Assembly: GCA_947652115.1 (NCBI GenBank)
Contig: OX393573.1
Coordinates: 8,087,548 to 8,151,547, forward strand
Source: Blastomussa wellsi
Taxonomy: Eukaryota; Cnidaria; Anthozoa; Scleractinia; Plerogyridae
DNA length: 64,000 bases
Direction of reading: 5' to 3'
Within the stretch, counting starts at the first letter, position 1, and each line of letters begins with the position of its first letter. Both the position numbers and the translations under genes were made by a program. The notes beneath the pieces are model-generated. The model ran no database searches. It worked only from the letters and a program-made list of their open reading frames with translations, and was not told the DNA's origin. Shown here one piece after another: positions 33,175 through 42,919 of this stretch.

Positions 33175-33808
33175 ATGGTGTACCCCCTGTCCTACATCGA
33201 CATGTTATGAATGGAATACCTCCCACCCCACGAAGTGTTTTCAGAAGTATTCGTATGGTTTATTCTTGTTGATTCCTAGGAAAGTCAAGGATTTGACTTT
33301 TTTTCTAATTCTCGAATCATATTACGCCTGTAATCGTTATTTGAAACATTTTTACGCTGCTCTTAATCAAATTGTCGTATGTTCCCATGTTATTCAAAAT
33401 GCCGCGCGCTTTGAAAGCATTAATGAATAGGTGTACCCCCTGTCCCATGTCGACATGTTAATGAATGGAATACCGCCTATCCCTTGAAGTGTTTTCATAA
33501 GTATTCATATGGTTTATTTTTGTTGATTTGCAAGAGTTTAAAAGGCAAGGAATCGTTTTTCTTACTCATTGATTCGTTTTACGCAGCGCTTAATCAAATT
33601 GTCGTATGTTCTCATGTTATTCAAAATGCCCCGCGATTTGAAAACATTAATGAATGAAATACCTCCCACCCCACGAAGTGTTTTCAGAAGTATTCGTATG
33701 ATTTATTCTTGTTTTTCGTTGATTCGTAGCATTTTAAGAGGCAAGGAATCGTTTTTCTTGCTTACTTATTCGTTTTACGCAGCGCTTAATCAAATTGGGG
33801 TGTATGTA
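33175..33808. repeat. Tandem repeat of about 220-250 bp, 2.5 copies
   Basis: GGAATACC(T/G)CC(C/T)A, GAAGTGTTTTCA(G/T)AAGTATTC and AATCAAATTGTCGTATGTTC recur at 33210-33430, 33460-33640 and 33655-33800. The last copy runs into AATTGGGGTGTATG, the phrase found in the 100-bp satellite. Confidence 0.75.
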
Positions 33809-33813
33809 AAACG

Positions 33814-33888
33814 AGGAACCCACCCGGAACCTGCCGGAACCACCCGGAACCGACCCGGAACCACCCGGAACCGATCCGGAACTACCGA
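33814..33888. repeat. Decamer minisatellite CCCGGAACCA
   Basis: About seven imperfect copies of (A)CCCGGAACC, ending in ACTACCGAAACGACA. AT-rich low-complexity sequence follows to about 34025. Confidence 0.8.
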
Positions 33889-34956
33889 AACGACAATTCT
33901 TGATAATAAAACATAACATAAAAATTCATATAATTAATAATAAAAAAATTAAATTAAAATACTAATATAATAATTAAGATAACAAAAATAATAATTAAAA
34001 TGATAAAAAATAATAAAAATCAATTATTCGTACAAAGTATTTTGACGACTCGACTGTGCAAGTCTTAGAGTAGTCACAGAAGATGGATCTAAAGATGACG
34101 AAAAAGAACTATATCAGTCGGTTTTCATCCAAACCGAGGAAACGTGCCCTATAATGCCAGGTCGTATTCCCTAAAAATCTGTTCACAAATGTTTACGGTT
34201 TCCTTTCAACAGTGCTGTGAAGACTGAACGGAACGATCATGACGAGCTAAATAATCGAAATCCTTCCTTGCCGGAAACAAGTTCAGAAAAGAAGAGGTAC
34301 GGCTAGGGCAGGTTTATTAAATTTTGTGGAGGCGCAGCGAGCTGCAACACAAAACAACCAGAACGAAACGAAGTCACTCAGGGATTTTTTTCCAACGTCT
34401 ACTTTCACTGTAGCTTAAAGTGTGTAAGGCAGAAGCCACCGTATTTTCTGTCAACGATGTGCAAGATTCCCCTAGAACTAATACCATTCTTGTTGCCTTG
34501 TCACAAGGACATGGTCAATAATCTATGAATTATTTCGTCAGAAAATCATCAACGTGATAATGTTTTTAAAAATACGAGAATCCAAGTGATTACAACGGAC
34601 AGGAAGGATAAGAACTTTGCTAAAGGCAAACGCCTCTCTTCAAAATGCTATCAGTTATAAAGTCAAGTTGAAAAGATTGCAGGCCGAAACGTTCAATATG
34701 CAAGTTCAAGTATTCCTTCACTAAAAGCTATGGGTTTCATATCTGACGACAGAAAAAGACTAGGTCCATTCCCCCTTTCAACTTTTTTCTACTTCTTAAA
34801 TTAAGAATACGGGCGACGTTTGGCAGTGCCAGGTCATCACCTGTGTGCTAGGCAGTGATACAACTTCATTTAAGCATTTGGAGATTATTCTATAAAGAAG
34901 CTAAATATGATATCGGGATAGATTGTCGATTACTCTGTTCACTCCTAATACAGCTG
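33889..34956. other. Intergenic sequence, AT-rich then unclassified
   Basis: 33900-34025 is nearly pure A/T. A short exon-like open piece at 34213-34296 was noticed but cannot be tied to a gene. No other feature. Confidence 0.3.
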
Positions 34957-36661
34957 TCATGAACTGGCGAGCAAAAACAAAAAAGATAAGATGAAATGCA
35001 ATAATAATAACAATAAGAAAAAGAAACAAACATACAGAGCTGGAATTTGCGAATCGAACGTGTCTCCAATTCGAAGTTTTTTCTCAACAATCGTTGTTTT
35101 GTCTGCGGAGAATTTCATCACCCGAAAAAGTTTCCTCTGAGGTCGCAAGTTCTCAGTTGGAATGGAACCCTTTTCAGGTGGAGGCAAGCTTGCCTTTTCC
35201 ATTGTTGCAATTGACAGTGTCGAGCTTGAAGTTGAGCGACCAATCCTCGCCTGTACATCTTCCTCCACCTCTGAACCCTTGCTACCTTGCAGCTTTTGAA
35301 GACACTCGTGAGCCTTCACAGCAACTTCGCGCGATCTCTGCTTTTGATAGTGAACTTTGGCAACGGCTGAACTGTGCTTTTGGTCTGCTGACAAAATTCT
35401 TTGCTCTTTGCTGGTGAGCTTATCCAGGCTTTGAGTTTCGACAATTTGACGATAGCGCGACGGATGAATGTACTTTCCAATTGCATCGAACACGAGTTTA
35501 CTCATGGCGTCGCCCAATTTGCTGTGTTTGCCTAGATTTCTCGTGACCAGAACGAACTGGCATTGGGGTTTAAGTAGCGGCCTTACGAAATTGACGTAAC
35601 TATCGAGCACGTTCATGCTTGCATTGATCAGAATCAATGAATCAAATCCATACTTGCTAGCCGTCTTGAACTGTTTCTGGTCAATGAATCCCCCGTTCTC
35701 CTTTTAACCATGTCCACTGTCAAGTACTGATAAGTCATAGGCCGAGATCCCTTCACCTTGATGAACAAATGCACTGCACAAATTTCGTGGCAAATGTTAA
35801 GTCCGAGGAATTAACTTCACCTGGAGTAGTTTTGCACGTCTTCACGGTGTTTTCGTAACGCGGCAAATGAAATGTTACCACTTCTAGCAGTTCTTCCAAG
35901 GTTGCCCAGTGTCCCTTGGCATCCAGAGTTTCGATGTCTAGATCTTGCGTCCATTGCAGTCTCATCATCTTTGCCACTGTCTTGAGCACTCTTTTAAGGT
36001 ACAACTCCGTTGAGGATAAGTTCCGAAGAACTGTGTCTGATGCGCCATTTATTTTTCGGAAGTCGATTAATTCAGAGATGGCATCAATGTAGCCCAATCG
36101 TCCACCGTGTCCGAGCTTGCATTCATCTTGCAAGTAGTCGATAAACTTGAACAACAGACTATGAGAACACAGGTTGAAGTTCAGCTCAATTCCTCTTCAT
36201 CTTCGAAGCAAAATTTGAGAAATTTGAAACACCTCTTGACTATCTGCTGGGCCACATGATCTTTCTTGCAACCACCACCACTTCCAGTCAACCATTTAGT
36301 GAATGATTCGCCAATCTGGCAAGAAGTCGAAAATGAAGGCAATATTCGCCCAGTCTGGATTGTCATTTTACTCGATTTACCACCATCGGAATCTGCCTTG
36401 GAACTTGTGACGAGTCCTTCCAGGTCAGGTTTTTGGTCCAAAAAAATGAACCAACTATGTTTGGTGTTAACATGTTTGCTACACTCTCTCTGACTTTGAA
36501 ATCCATCATGGCCACACTCTTGTATTGGACAATGATACAAATTGTCGGTTTTATCCTTTTCCAACTGAAGCCGTTTCGGTTTTTGCTCATTTGCCCTTTG
36601 AAAAGCGTTTGTCCAAGACGGTCGCTTTTACATCTTAGCCGAGAGCAAGGAACCAATGACA
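34957..36661 (-). pseudogene. Crypton-like tyrosine recombinase with N-terminal zinc finger, frameshifted
   Basis: Three consecutive minus-strand blocks belong together: 36564-36181, 36154-35753 and 35637-34957, with readable protein also in the gap at about 35700-35765. The first block has a C2H2-like finger (YHCPIQECGHDGF then CSKHVNTKH). The middle block is helical (LGYIDAISELIDFRKING, TELYLKRVLKTVAKMM), like a core-binding domain. The catalytic set is complete: arginine in KGSRPMTYQYLT (gap), HxxR in KYIHPSRYRQIVET, then histidine and tyrosine nine residues apart in QKHSSAVAKVHYQK. That R-HxxR-H-Y spacing defines tyrosine recombinases. A Ser/Pro-rich tail follows. At least two frameshifts make it a decayed copy. 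A Crypton-type transposon or a domesticated relative is the best assignment; no termini were found. Confidence 0.7.
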
Positions 36662-36741
36662 GCTAAAAGAGCTCCATGCATGCTTAAACCTGCCTAAAAC
36701 ATGCCCACGCTTGCCTGTCCCTATTACTATGGAGTAAAATT

Positions 36742-37016
36742 ACACCCCTCTATAACAGACCCAGTGGAATCCTTATCCTCACTGGGTTTTCGGAAAAAAG
36801 TCACCGGGTTGGCTAATTTCCCACTGGGTCCGCTTGTTTCTGTTTTATTTTGCTTATTTATTATTATTTTTTGCAAACAAAATACGCTGGGTCACACCGC
36901 ACAGTCACTGGGTAAAATCAAAATGTTCACTGGGTACTGGGGAGACTAAATTTCCGCTGGGTAGGGGAAAATAATCCACTGGGTAGGGTTTCAGTGGGTC
37001 TGTTACAGAGGGGTGT
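36742..37016. mobile_element. MITE with ACACCCCTCT ends and ACTGGGT repeats
   Basis: 275 bp bounded by ACACCCCTCTATAACAGACC and GGTCTGTTACAGAGGGGTGT (one mismatch). It is flanked by AAAATT at 36736-36741 and 37017-37022, a probable 6-bp target duplication. The motif ACTGGGT or a variant occurs about eight times inside, on both arms. Confidence 0.85.
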
Positions 37017-37169
37017 AAAATTCATGTCAGCATATGTGAGTAAAACCGTATTCGACTTACCCAAACAAGTCTGTGCGAGCCCTAATGTTTGCAATTGTCT
37101 TCCTTCAAAAGAACAATCCAATTTAGGAACTAAATGGTCCGTGAAAAAACAGGGTCGGATCAAATCTGC

Positions 37170-38140
37170 ATGGCCTTAATTTGTTCCTAAAAATCCAATT
37201 TGGGAACAAAACGTTGGGAACAACAATAGACCTTTTTAGCTACGTATGTAAATTGCCCATTTCAGATCATGTGATGCTCTCCCGAGAATTACTCCTTTGT
37301 CCATTTGGAAATTATTCATACATTTCCGCGTGGATTTGTTTGAATTTGAAAGCAATAAGTCTCACGGGTATCATCACGTGATCTGAAATGGGGCAACAAA
37401 CAAACGAAGCTAAAAAGGTCTATTGGGAACAAACCGTTCCATGCAAAGATAGGAACTCGGAACAAAATAGTCCTAAATCATCAATTTGGGAACAATGTGT
37501 TCCTCGAACAGATAGGAACTCGGAACAAAACGATCATAAAATTGTTCCTAAATTGTCAATCTGGGAACAATGCACAGATGGGAACTCGGAACAAAACGGT
37601 CTTAAATGATCAATTTGAGAACAATGTGTTCCTCGCACAGATAGGAACTCGGAACAAAACGATCATAAAATTGTTCCTAAATTGTCAATCTGGGAACGAT
37701 GCACAGACAAGAACTCGGAACAAAAAAGACCTAAATCATCAATTTGGGAACAATGTGTTCCATATACAGACGGGAACTCGGAACAAAATAGTCCTAAATC
37801 ATCAATTTGGGAACAATTTGTTCCATGCGCTGATCGTAACTCGGAACAAAACAGTCCTAAATCAGCAATTTGGGAACAATTTGTTCCATGCGCTGATCGT
37901 AACTCGGAACAAAACAGTCCTAAATCAGCAATTTGGGAACAATTTGTTCCATGCGCTGATCGTAACTCGGAACAAAACAGTCCTAAATCAGCAATTTGGG
38001 AACAATTTGTTCCATGCGCTGATCGTAACTCGGAACAAAACAGCCCTAAATCATCAACTTGGGAACAATTTGTTCCATTCACATCTGTGAACTCGGGAAA
38101 AAATGTTCTTATTTTCCTTGAAAGAGAACATTTTGATCCT
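37170..38140. repeat. 63-bp satellite built on the palindrome GGAACAATTTGTTCC
   Basis: At least ten units of 60-68 bp. The last five, from about 37800, are almost identical 63-mers containing AACTCGGAACAAAACAGTCC and TTTGGGAACAATTTGTTCC. Because 63 is a multiple of three and there are no stops, several frames on both strands stay open as 21-residue repeats. The absence of any start or splice context argues that this is DNA satellite, not a gene. Confidence 0.85.
37225..37424. mobile_element. 200-bp MITE inserted in the 63-bp satellite
   Basis: Ends AATAGACCTTTTTAGCT and AGCTAAAAAGGTCTATT are perfect inverted repeats. Further in, CCCATTTCAGATCATGTGAT and ATCACGTGATCTGAAATGGG are also inverted. 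GGGAACAA of the satellite flanks both sides. Confidence 0.85.
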
Positions 38141-38401
38141 AAATTGTAAAAACGCTGGTCCTCCTAAGGTCAATAGGAACCCAAAAATAAGGAACAATCG
38201 ATACTAGAGGAACGTTAATTTAGAAACAATTGAACAGTCAACAAAAGTTAAAATCAGTTAAAAACAGGGCACAAATTTAAAGAAAATGTCAAGAAAACGG
38301 TCAGATAAGCGCTTAGGTCAAATTAAAGAAATCTTCAAATCCTGGTTTATTTATTGCGCTCAAAAGCAGTAAAAGAAACAATGAAAAATTTTGGGAAATG
38401 T

Positions 38402-38945
38402 ATAAGGAGGAGGAGGAGGAGCTGAGGGGGAGGAGGAAGAGGAGCTGAGGGGGAGGAGGAGGAGGAGCTGAGGGGGAAGAGGAGGAGGAGTTGAGGAGGA
38501 GGACGACGAGGAGCTGAGGGGAGCAGGAGGAGGAGCGGAGGAGGAGGAGGAGCTGACGGGGAGGAGGAGCTGAGGGGGAGGAGGAGGAGGAGCTGATGAG
38601 CTGAGGAGGAGGAGGAGGAGCCCCGCCCCCTCATCTCATCAGCTCCTCCTCCTCCTCAGCTCCTCCTCCTCCCACTCAGCTCCTCTTCCTCCTCCTCAAC
38701 TCCTCCTCTGCTCTTCCTCCTCCTACTTTTCGTAATCATATGATAATCTTATGATACTTACAGTATTAGATGTGAGAGGGAACAGAAATTTTGGGAAACG
38801 ACCTCAGCTCATCAGCTCCTCCCCCTCAGCTCGTCCTCCTCCTCCCCCTCAGCTCCTCCTCCCCCTCAACTCCTCCTCAGCTCATCAGCTCCTCCTCCCC
38901 TCAGCTTCTCCTCCTCCTCCTCCTCCTCCTCCTCAGAAGGGATTT
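38402..38945. repeat. Inverted GGA/TCC-rich tracts
   Basis: 38402-38625 is almost pure (GGAGGA)n with GCTGAGGGG interruptions on the plus strand. 38630-38725 and 38805-38940 are the complementary CTCCTCCTCAGCT type. The two kinds can pair as a hairpin centred near 38630, and the purine strand could form triplex or G-rich structures. Confidence 0.85.
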
Positions 38946-40049
38946 GATTGAGAATACAATCTTTGTTTTTAACATTTTGCGTGATTTTTATTTGCGCGAC
39001 GAAGAAAAACAAAATGGCGGATTACAGATACCAAACCCTGAGCTTCTGATTGGCTACTGCGCAAACCGTCGCGCCTTACTACTACAATATTTGCTTGTTT
39101 GTTAACATTGACCCTGAAAAGCCCCAATGGAGAGTGGTCAATGAATTATTATTATTATTAAAAATCTCTGCTGGCGCGCTTGGTGGCCTGGAGCTCCACT
39201 TTTGAGTTGGCTTTCATCAGTTTCAGTATATCCCAGATCTGATACTTTGTTGGATCAGAACTTCCACTCTCTATATCAGCCATATTGGTGTCCCCAAACA
39301 AAGAAACGGCGGCCATGTTGGTGTACCAAAGTATTCCTCCGGGAATTGAGCTCTATTCTTATGCAAACATAGTCTTTTGTTTCAGTTATCCAATATGGCC
39401 GCTGGTCACGTGGATGAAAACGCTCTACAAGCTGATGTTAATATGGTGGTGTCAAACAAATGTCCAATCATTGGTGAACAATTTGTGATTACTTTCTCAA
39501 ACATAACTGGCTACCATAGCAATAGTATAACCTGTTAAAAACTCCCTACCCGGTGTCCCCCATTTTATGTTACCGAATGTTGAAATGATAAAAAATGATA
39601 AAAAAAAATACGTAGGTGCGATAATTAAAATAGAGTACTGCTAAAAAAATACTGATGTGATTACTTTTCGGCATGCATAATGACATGATTGCAAATTAAA
39701 ACTTGTGTAGTTGGGGGAGCTATTGGCCTCGTTGTTTTCTTTTGTACTGTATTCCCACAATTAATCGGTATTACCAAAAAATGCACCGAACAAGTTACAA
39801 ACTAGGACAACTTCAAACATAAGAATCATTGCCATTTATTAGCCTGATGTTTTCTTAGCAGAAAATTCGTATCCCCCTACATAAGCAAATGCTGTGGAAT
39901 TCAAGCAAAGAAAAATTCTGGGCCCACACCCTAACCATTGGACCACAAAGAGAATATTGTCCCGCTTTATTACTAGGATGACATCAAAAACAAACCTCTG
40001 CATGTTGTGGCTTCTTGTTATCACTTGTAATTCGTATTTGGCGCGCTTT
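38946..40049. other. Intergenic sequence, no gene seen
   Basis: Two ATGGCGG/GGCCATGTTGG motifs near 39010 and 39310 and a TTATTATTATTA run near 39150 are the only recognisable elements. Confidence 0.3.
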
Positions 40050-40057
40050 TACATGTA

Positions 40058-40222
40058 ACATGACCCGACCCCGGGTAGGCGGGCTAACTCACGGTGAAGC
40101 GTTTACATCGCAAAACGCGACCCTGGCTAGGCGAGTTACCCTACCTATCATGTAATCACAATCAGAACAAAAATGCGAGACTGTACGAACAGGCGGGTTA
40201 CCTCACCTACCCGGGGTCCCCC
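40058..40222. mobile_element. Possible MITE with GACCCCGGGTAGG ends
   Basis: CCGACCCCGGGTAGGCGGG at the left and CACCTACCCGGGGTCCCC at the right are imperfectly inverted, with GGCTAGGCGAGTTACCC between them. Boundaries uncertain. Confidence 0.5.
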
Positions 40223-40709
40223 GACTCCATATAAGCAGGCCCTTAATTATTTATTGCTGCCAAGGTTAGGAGGCAACCATCCTAATCGAGATTTCTGGAT
40301 TGTGCCAGCAGCATCAAAGCAGCGTTGTTGCGCATTGCATATGAACCGTCACCTATCGACCTATCTGAGCAGCTGAGACTTCGGCGATCGCCAGGATGGG
40401 ATTGGTGGTATTATGCACGCCGCAAGGTAGTATTCTCCTTTTCTGCTTTGATTGCTATGCCGAACATGAGTTTATTCGCTCATGGACGTATTCATCAGTG
40501 CCACGACCGTTTTGGTTGCATGTCAAGAGGAAGTCAATGTCCTTTTATAAGTGTTGTTCCTGCAACAGCATTCCACTTACTTACAACAACAACAACAACA
40601 ACTTTAATTGTACCCAGCATTTTTTACATATTTAGTTAAAGTAATAACAAGAAATAGAGAGTACTGGCTTCCCTAAATAACCGTAAGGGGACTAGAACAA
40701 CAGGGCAAA

Positions 40710-40835
40710 CATGGTAATAGGACTGAGCGGAGTCCAATTCGATCTGTAATTATACGAGTGGTGGGAGTCCGATTTGTTTGATTGCAGACTGAATTGGACG
40801 ACACGAAGTCCTGTTACCAATTAATCACAACTATA
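40710..40835. repeat. Imperfect inverted repeat around GGACTGAGCGGAGTCC
   Basis: GTAATAGGACTGAGCGGAG with CCAATTCGATCTG is inverted to CAGACTGAATTGG and GACACGAAGTCCTGTTAC. Probably a small MITE. Confidence 0.5.
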
Positions 40836-41337
40836 ACAAAATTCGAGAAAAACGTCCGCAAAGAAAAACCTGTTGACGATTTATCATCACTGCAATGAGA
40901 AGTGGTGTTTGAAAATGAAAGTTTGAAAATAAAGGAGTTTCAGTCGTATTTATAAGGAACCAAAGAAATAGTGCGCGCATGCGCAGCACGCAAACCTTGT
41001 TATTGACACTTCAGCTGCGCGCGCTCCAATTTGGTCAAAAATAGGGCGTGTTAAGAACCAATCAGATTCGAGAATTTTGTTATAGTTATGACTACTGGGT
41101 TAATAGTCAAAACTACCCCTTGTTCGGTGTGGGCGAACCAGCGTGAGGTAAGCACGAACAAAAGACTTGGCTGTTGACAGAGACTCCCATCGTGCAACGT
41201 TCATCAATGAATTCCGCTTTACACAGTTTTGTACATTGTAATTAATGAATGCCCAACAGTAGCGATTAAGTAGGTACGATTTATATGCAAATGCAGCCAT
41301 AACACTACTGGAACAAAGACCTGAAAAGAAAATTTCA

Positions 41338-41410
41338 GGCTTTGGACGGGATTCGAACCCACGGCCTCTGCGTTACCGGTGCAGTGCTCTACCAACTAAG
41401 CTATCAAAGC
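41338..41410 (-). tRNA. tRNA-Thr(GGT)-like, copy 1; probably pseudogene or SINE head
   Basis: 73 nt fit a cloverleaf. The D stem GCTT/GAGC, anticodon stem CTGCA/CGCAG and T arm with the box GGTTCGAATCC are present, and the anticodon position reads GGT. Boxes A (TAGCTTAGTTGG) and B are excellent. Against a working tRNA: base 33 is C instead of U, with mismatches at 7-66 and 31-39. A T-rich stretch follows the 3' end. Confidence 0.6.
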
Positions 41411-41581
41411 CACATGAGAGCGGCCGTATGTGGGTTAGCCCTTAAGGTGGACGAAATACCTGGCGGGGCATGGTGAATAACAAATTAATGAATGCCCAAC
41501 AGTAGCGATTAAGTAGGTACGATTTATATGCAAATGCAGCCATAACACTACTGGAACAAAGACCTGAAAAGAAAATTTTCA

Positions 41582-41654
41582 GTCTTTGAATGGGATTCGA
41601 ACCCACGGCCTCTGCGTTACCGGTGCAGTGCTCTACCAACTGAGCTATCAAAGC
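41582..41654 (-). tRNA. tRNA-Thr(GGT)-like, copy 2; probably pseudogene or SINE head
   Basis: Same fold as copy 1 with A box TAGCTCAGTTGG. Here pair 7-66 is restored (A-T) but pair 1-72 is lost (G-A). C33 and the 31-39 mismatch are retained. The differing acceptor stems show independent decay. Confidence 0.6.
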
Positions 41655-41814
41655 CACATGAGAGAGCGGCCGTATGTGGGTTAAATACCTGGCGGGGTAT
41701 GGTGAATAACAAATTAATGAATGTCCAACAGTAGCGATTAAGTAGGTACGGTTTATATGCAAATGCAGCAATAACACTACTGTAACAAAGACCTAAAAAG
41801 AAAATTTTCAGGCT

Positions 41815-41850
41815 TTGAACGGGATTTGAACCCACGGCATCTGCGTGCTC
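41815..41850 (-). pseudogene. Truncated third tRNA-Thr-like copy
   Basis: Only the T arm and variable region remain (GATTTGAACCCACGGCATCT on the plus strand). The B box has one substitution and sequence diverges after CTGCG. Confidence 0.55.
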
Positions 41851-42020
41851 CGTTAAGCTTATACAGGGCTTTACAGTCTCGGGTCCTGATAATCTGAGGA
41901 AAGAGGTTTCTTTTTCAAGATTTAGATAGTTTTACCTACTGATTTGTAAAAATTCCGCACGGTGTTAATTCAGGTCAACTCAAGATGTCGGCAAATCTGG
42001 ATGCTTACGTCGGCATGTAC

Positions 42021-42362
42021 TAAAACCCGAAACAACGAAACGAAAACACCGAAACGACCGAAACCACTAAAAGGATACGACCGAAACCAGCGAAACAAGT
42101 ATTACAGTAATCCCCTTCGCAGCAATTTTTTGGTATGTCACGCAACGCATTCCATTCGAGGAATGTTAAGGAAGTTATTGATTTCTCTCCAAGCTTTTCA
42201 AATACTGTCGAGAATTACGGGAGCTCAATGTCCCTTTTTCAGGCTGCGAAGGGGACTATTAATGCTTGTTTCGGTGGTTTCGGTCGTATCGTTTAAGTGG
42301 GTTCGGTCGTTTCGCTTGTTTCGTTTTGGTCGTTTAGGTGGTTTCGTTCAGTTGTTTTGGGT
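42021..42362. mobile_element. Inverted-repeat element whose arms are a CCGAAAC minisatellite
   Basis: Left arm 42021-42105 repeats (A)CCGAAAC/CGAAACGA units; right arm 42262-42360 is the complement (GTTTCGGTCGTATCG and others). Inner TAATCCCCTTCGCAG and CTGCGAAGGGGACTATTA are also inverted. The plan resembles 5949-7098: short tandem repeats forming the TIR. Confidence 0.7.
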
Positions 42363-42802
42363 TGAATTTTATTACAAAAACTTGTGGCATGGAATAACGG
42401 AAAAAATTACGATACGCACGACTTTTATTTTCTAACGTGCGCTAAATTTAAATTCGTTTGTTTGATATGATTTGACTGTGTTTGAATAGTTTCGATAGTG
42501 ACGGAAATCCAGCACAACCAAACACGCAAACAAATTGGTTCAATTGTGTTCCATTGCCGAACCCAATGACCCCTAGTTCTTACATTGATTTTCAACTAGT
42601 TTGATTACTAACATCCTGCTAACTACTAACTATGCTTTATACCGAATCAAAAAGAAAACGTTTCATACTTTTACCAATATTAGTTTCAGACGATTCAGAA
42701 GCATAGGCCAGGTATGATGTAATAATGTTGCTTCATACACGGAAGCTGTGGAATGTGTTTGCTAATCTGTTTGTTAAGTCTCTTGATGAGAGATACTGCC
42801 AG

Positions 42803-42919
42803 TTACATTTGAGACAGGAAGTGAGCTCGTCCATTCTCGTCAGGTCTCAGTGTGAGGATATCACATCCGATTTCTGTCACTAGTAAGGTCTGTTCAAACT
42901 GGGCGGATCTCTTACCATC
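42803..42919 (-). CDS. METAP1: METAP1 terminal exon
   Basis: Encodes [38 protein letters not shown] and the TAA stop at 42803-42805. The Glu of QFEQT is the last metal ligand. The end FLSQM resembles the vertebrate C-terminus. Confidence 0.95.
   Translation of the reverse strand, partial: DGKRSAQFEQTLLVTEIGCDILTLRPDENGRAHFLSQM

Larger units (their letters stand above)
41240..41870 (-). repeat. Tandem array (243 and 229 bp units) carrying tRNA-Thr-like genes
   Basis: The phrase AATTAATGAATGCCCAACAG (or GTCC variant) starts units at 41240, 41483 and 41712. Each unit continues with GTAGCGATTAAGTAGGTACG, AACAAAGACCT and a tRNA-like sequence on the minus strand. The third unit is truncated inside its tRNA part near 41850. 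Confidence 0.85.

Noticed and set aside
34213..34296. Exon-like open piece (AVKTERNDHDELNNRNPS onward) with AG and GT borders
   Set aside because: No neighbouring exon has a compatible phase and no family is recognised; short open pieces are expected by chance.
37430..38110. Regularly spaced repeats resembling a CRISPR array
   Set aside because: The units are contiguous satellite copies with no unique spacers, in a eukaryotic genome.
37497..38149. Long overlapping open frames of 21-residue repeats on both strands
   Set aside because: They arise from the 63-bp satellite whose length is divisible by three. No start context, splice sites or conserved composition distinguishes one frame from another.
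38347..39105. Ser/Pro/Leu-rich open frames on both strands
   Set aside because: Translation of GGA/TCC low-complexity tracts; no gene structure.
41442..41835. Open frames repeated in the 41.2-41.9 kb array
   Set aside because: They run across tRNA-like sequence on the minus strand and are explained by the tandem repeat.
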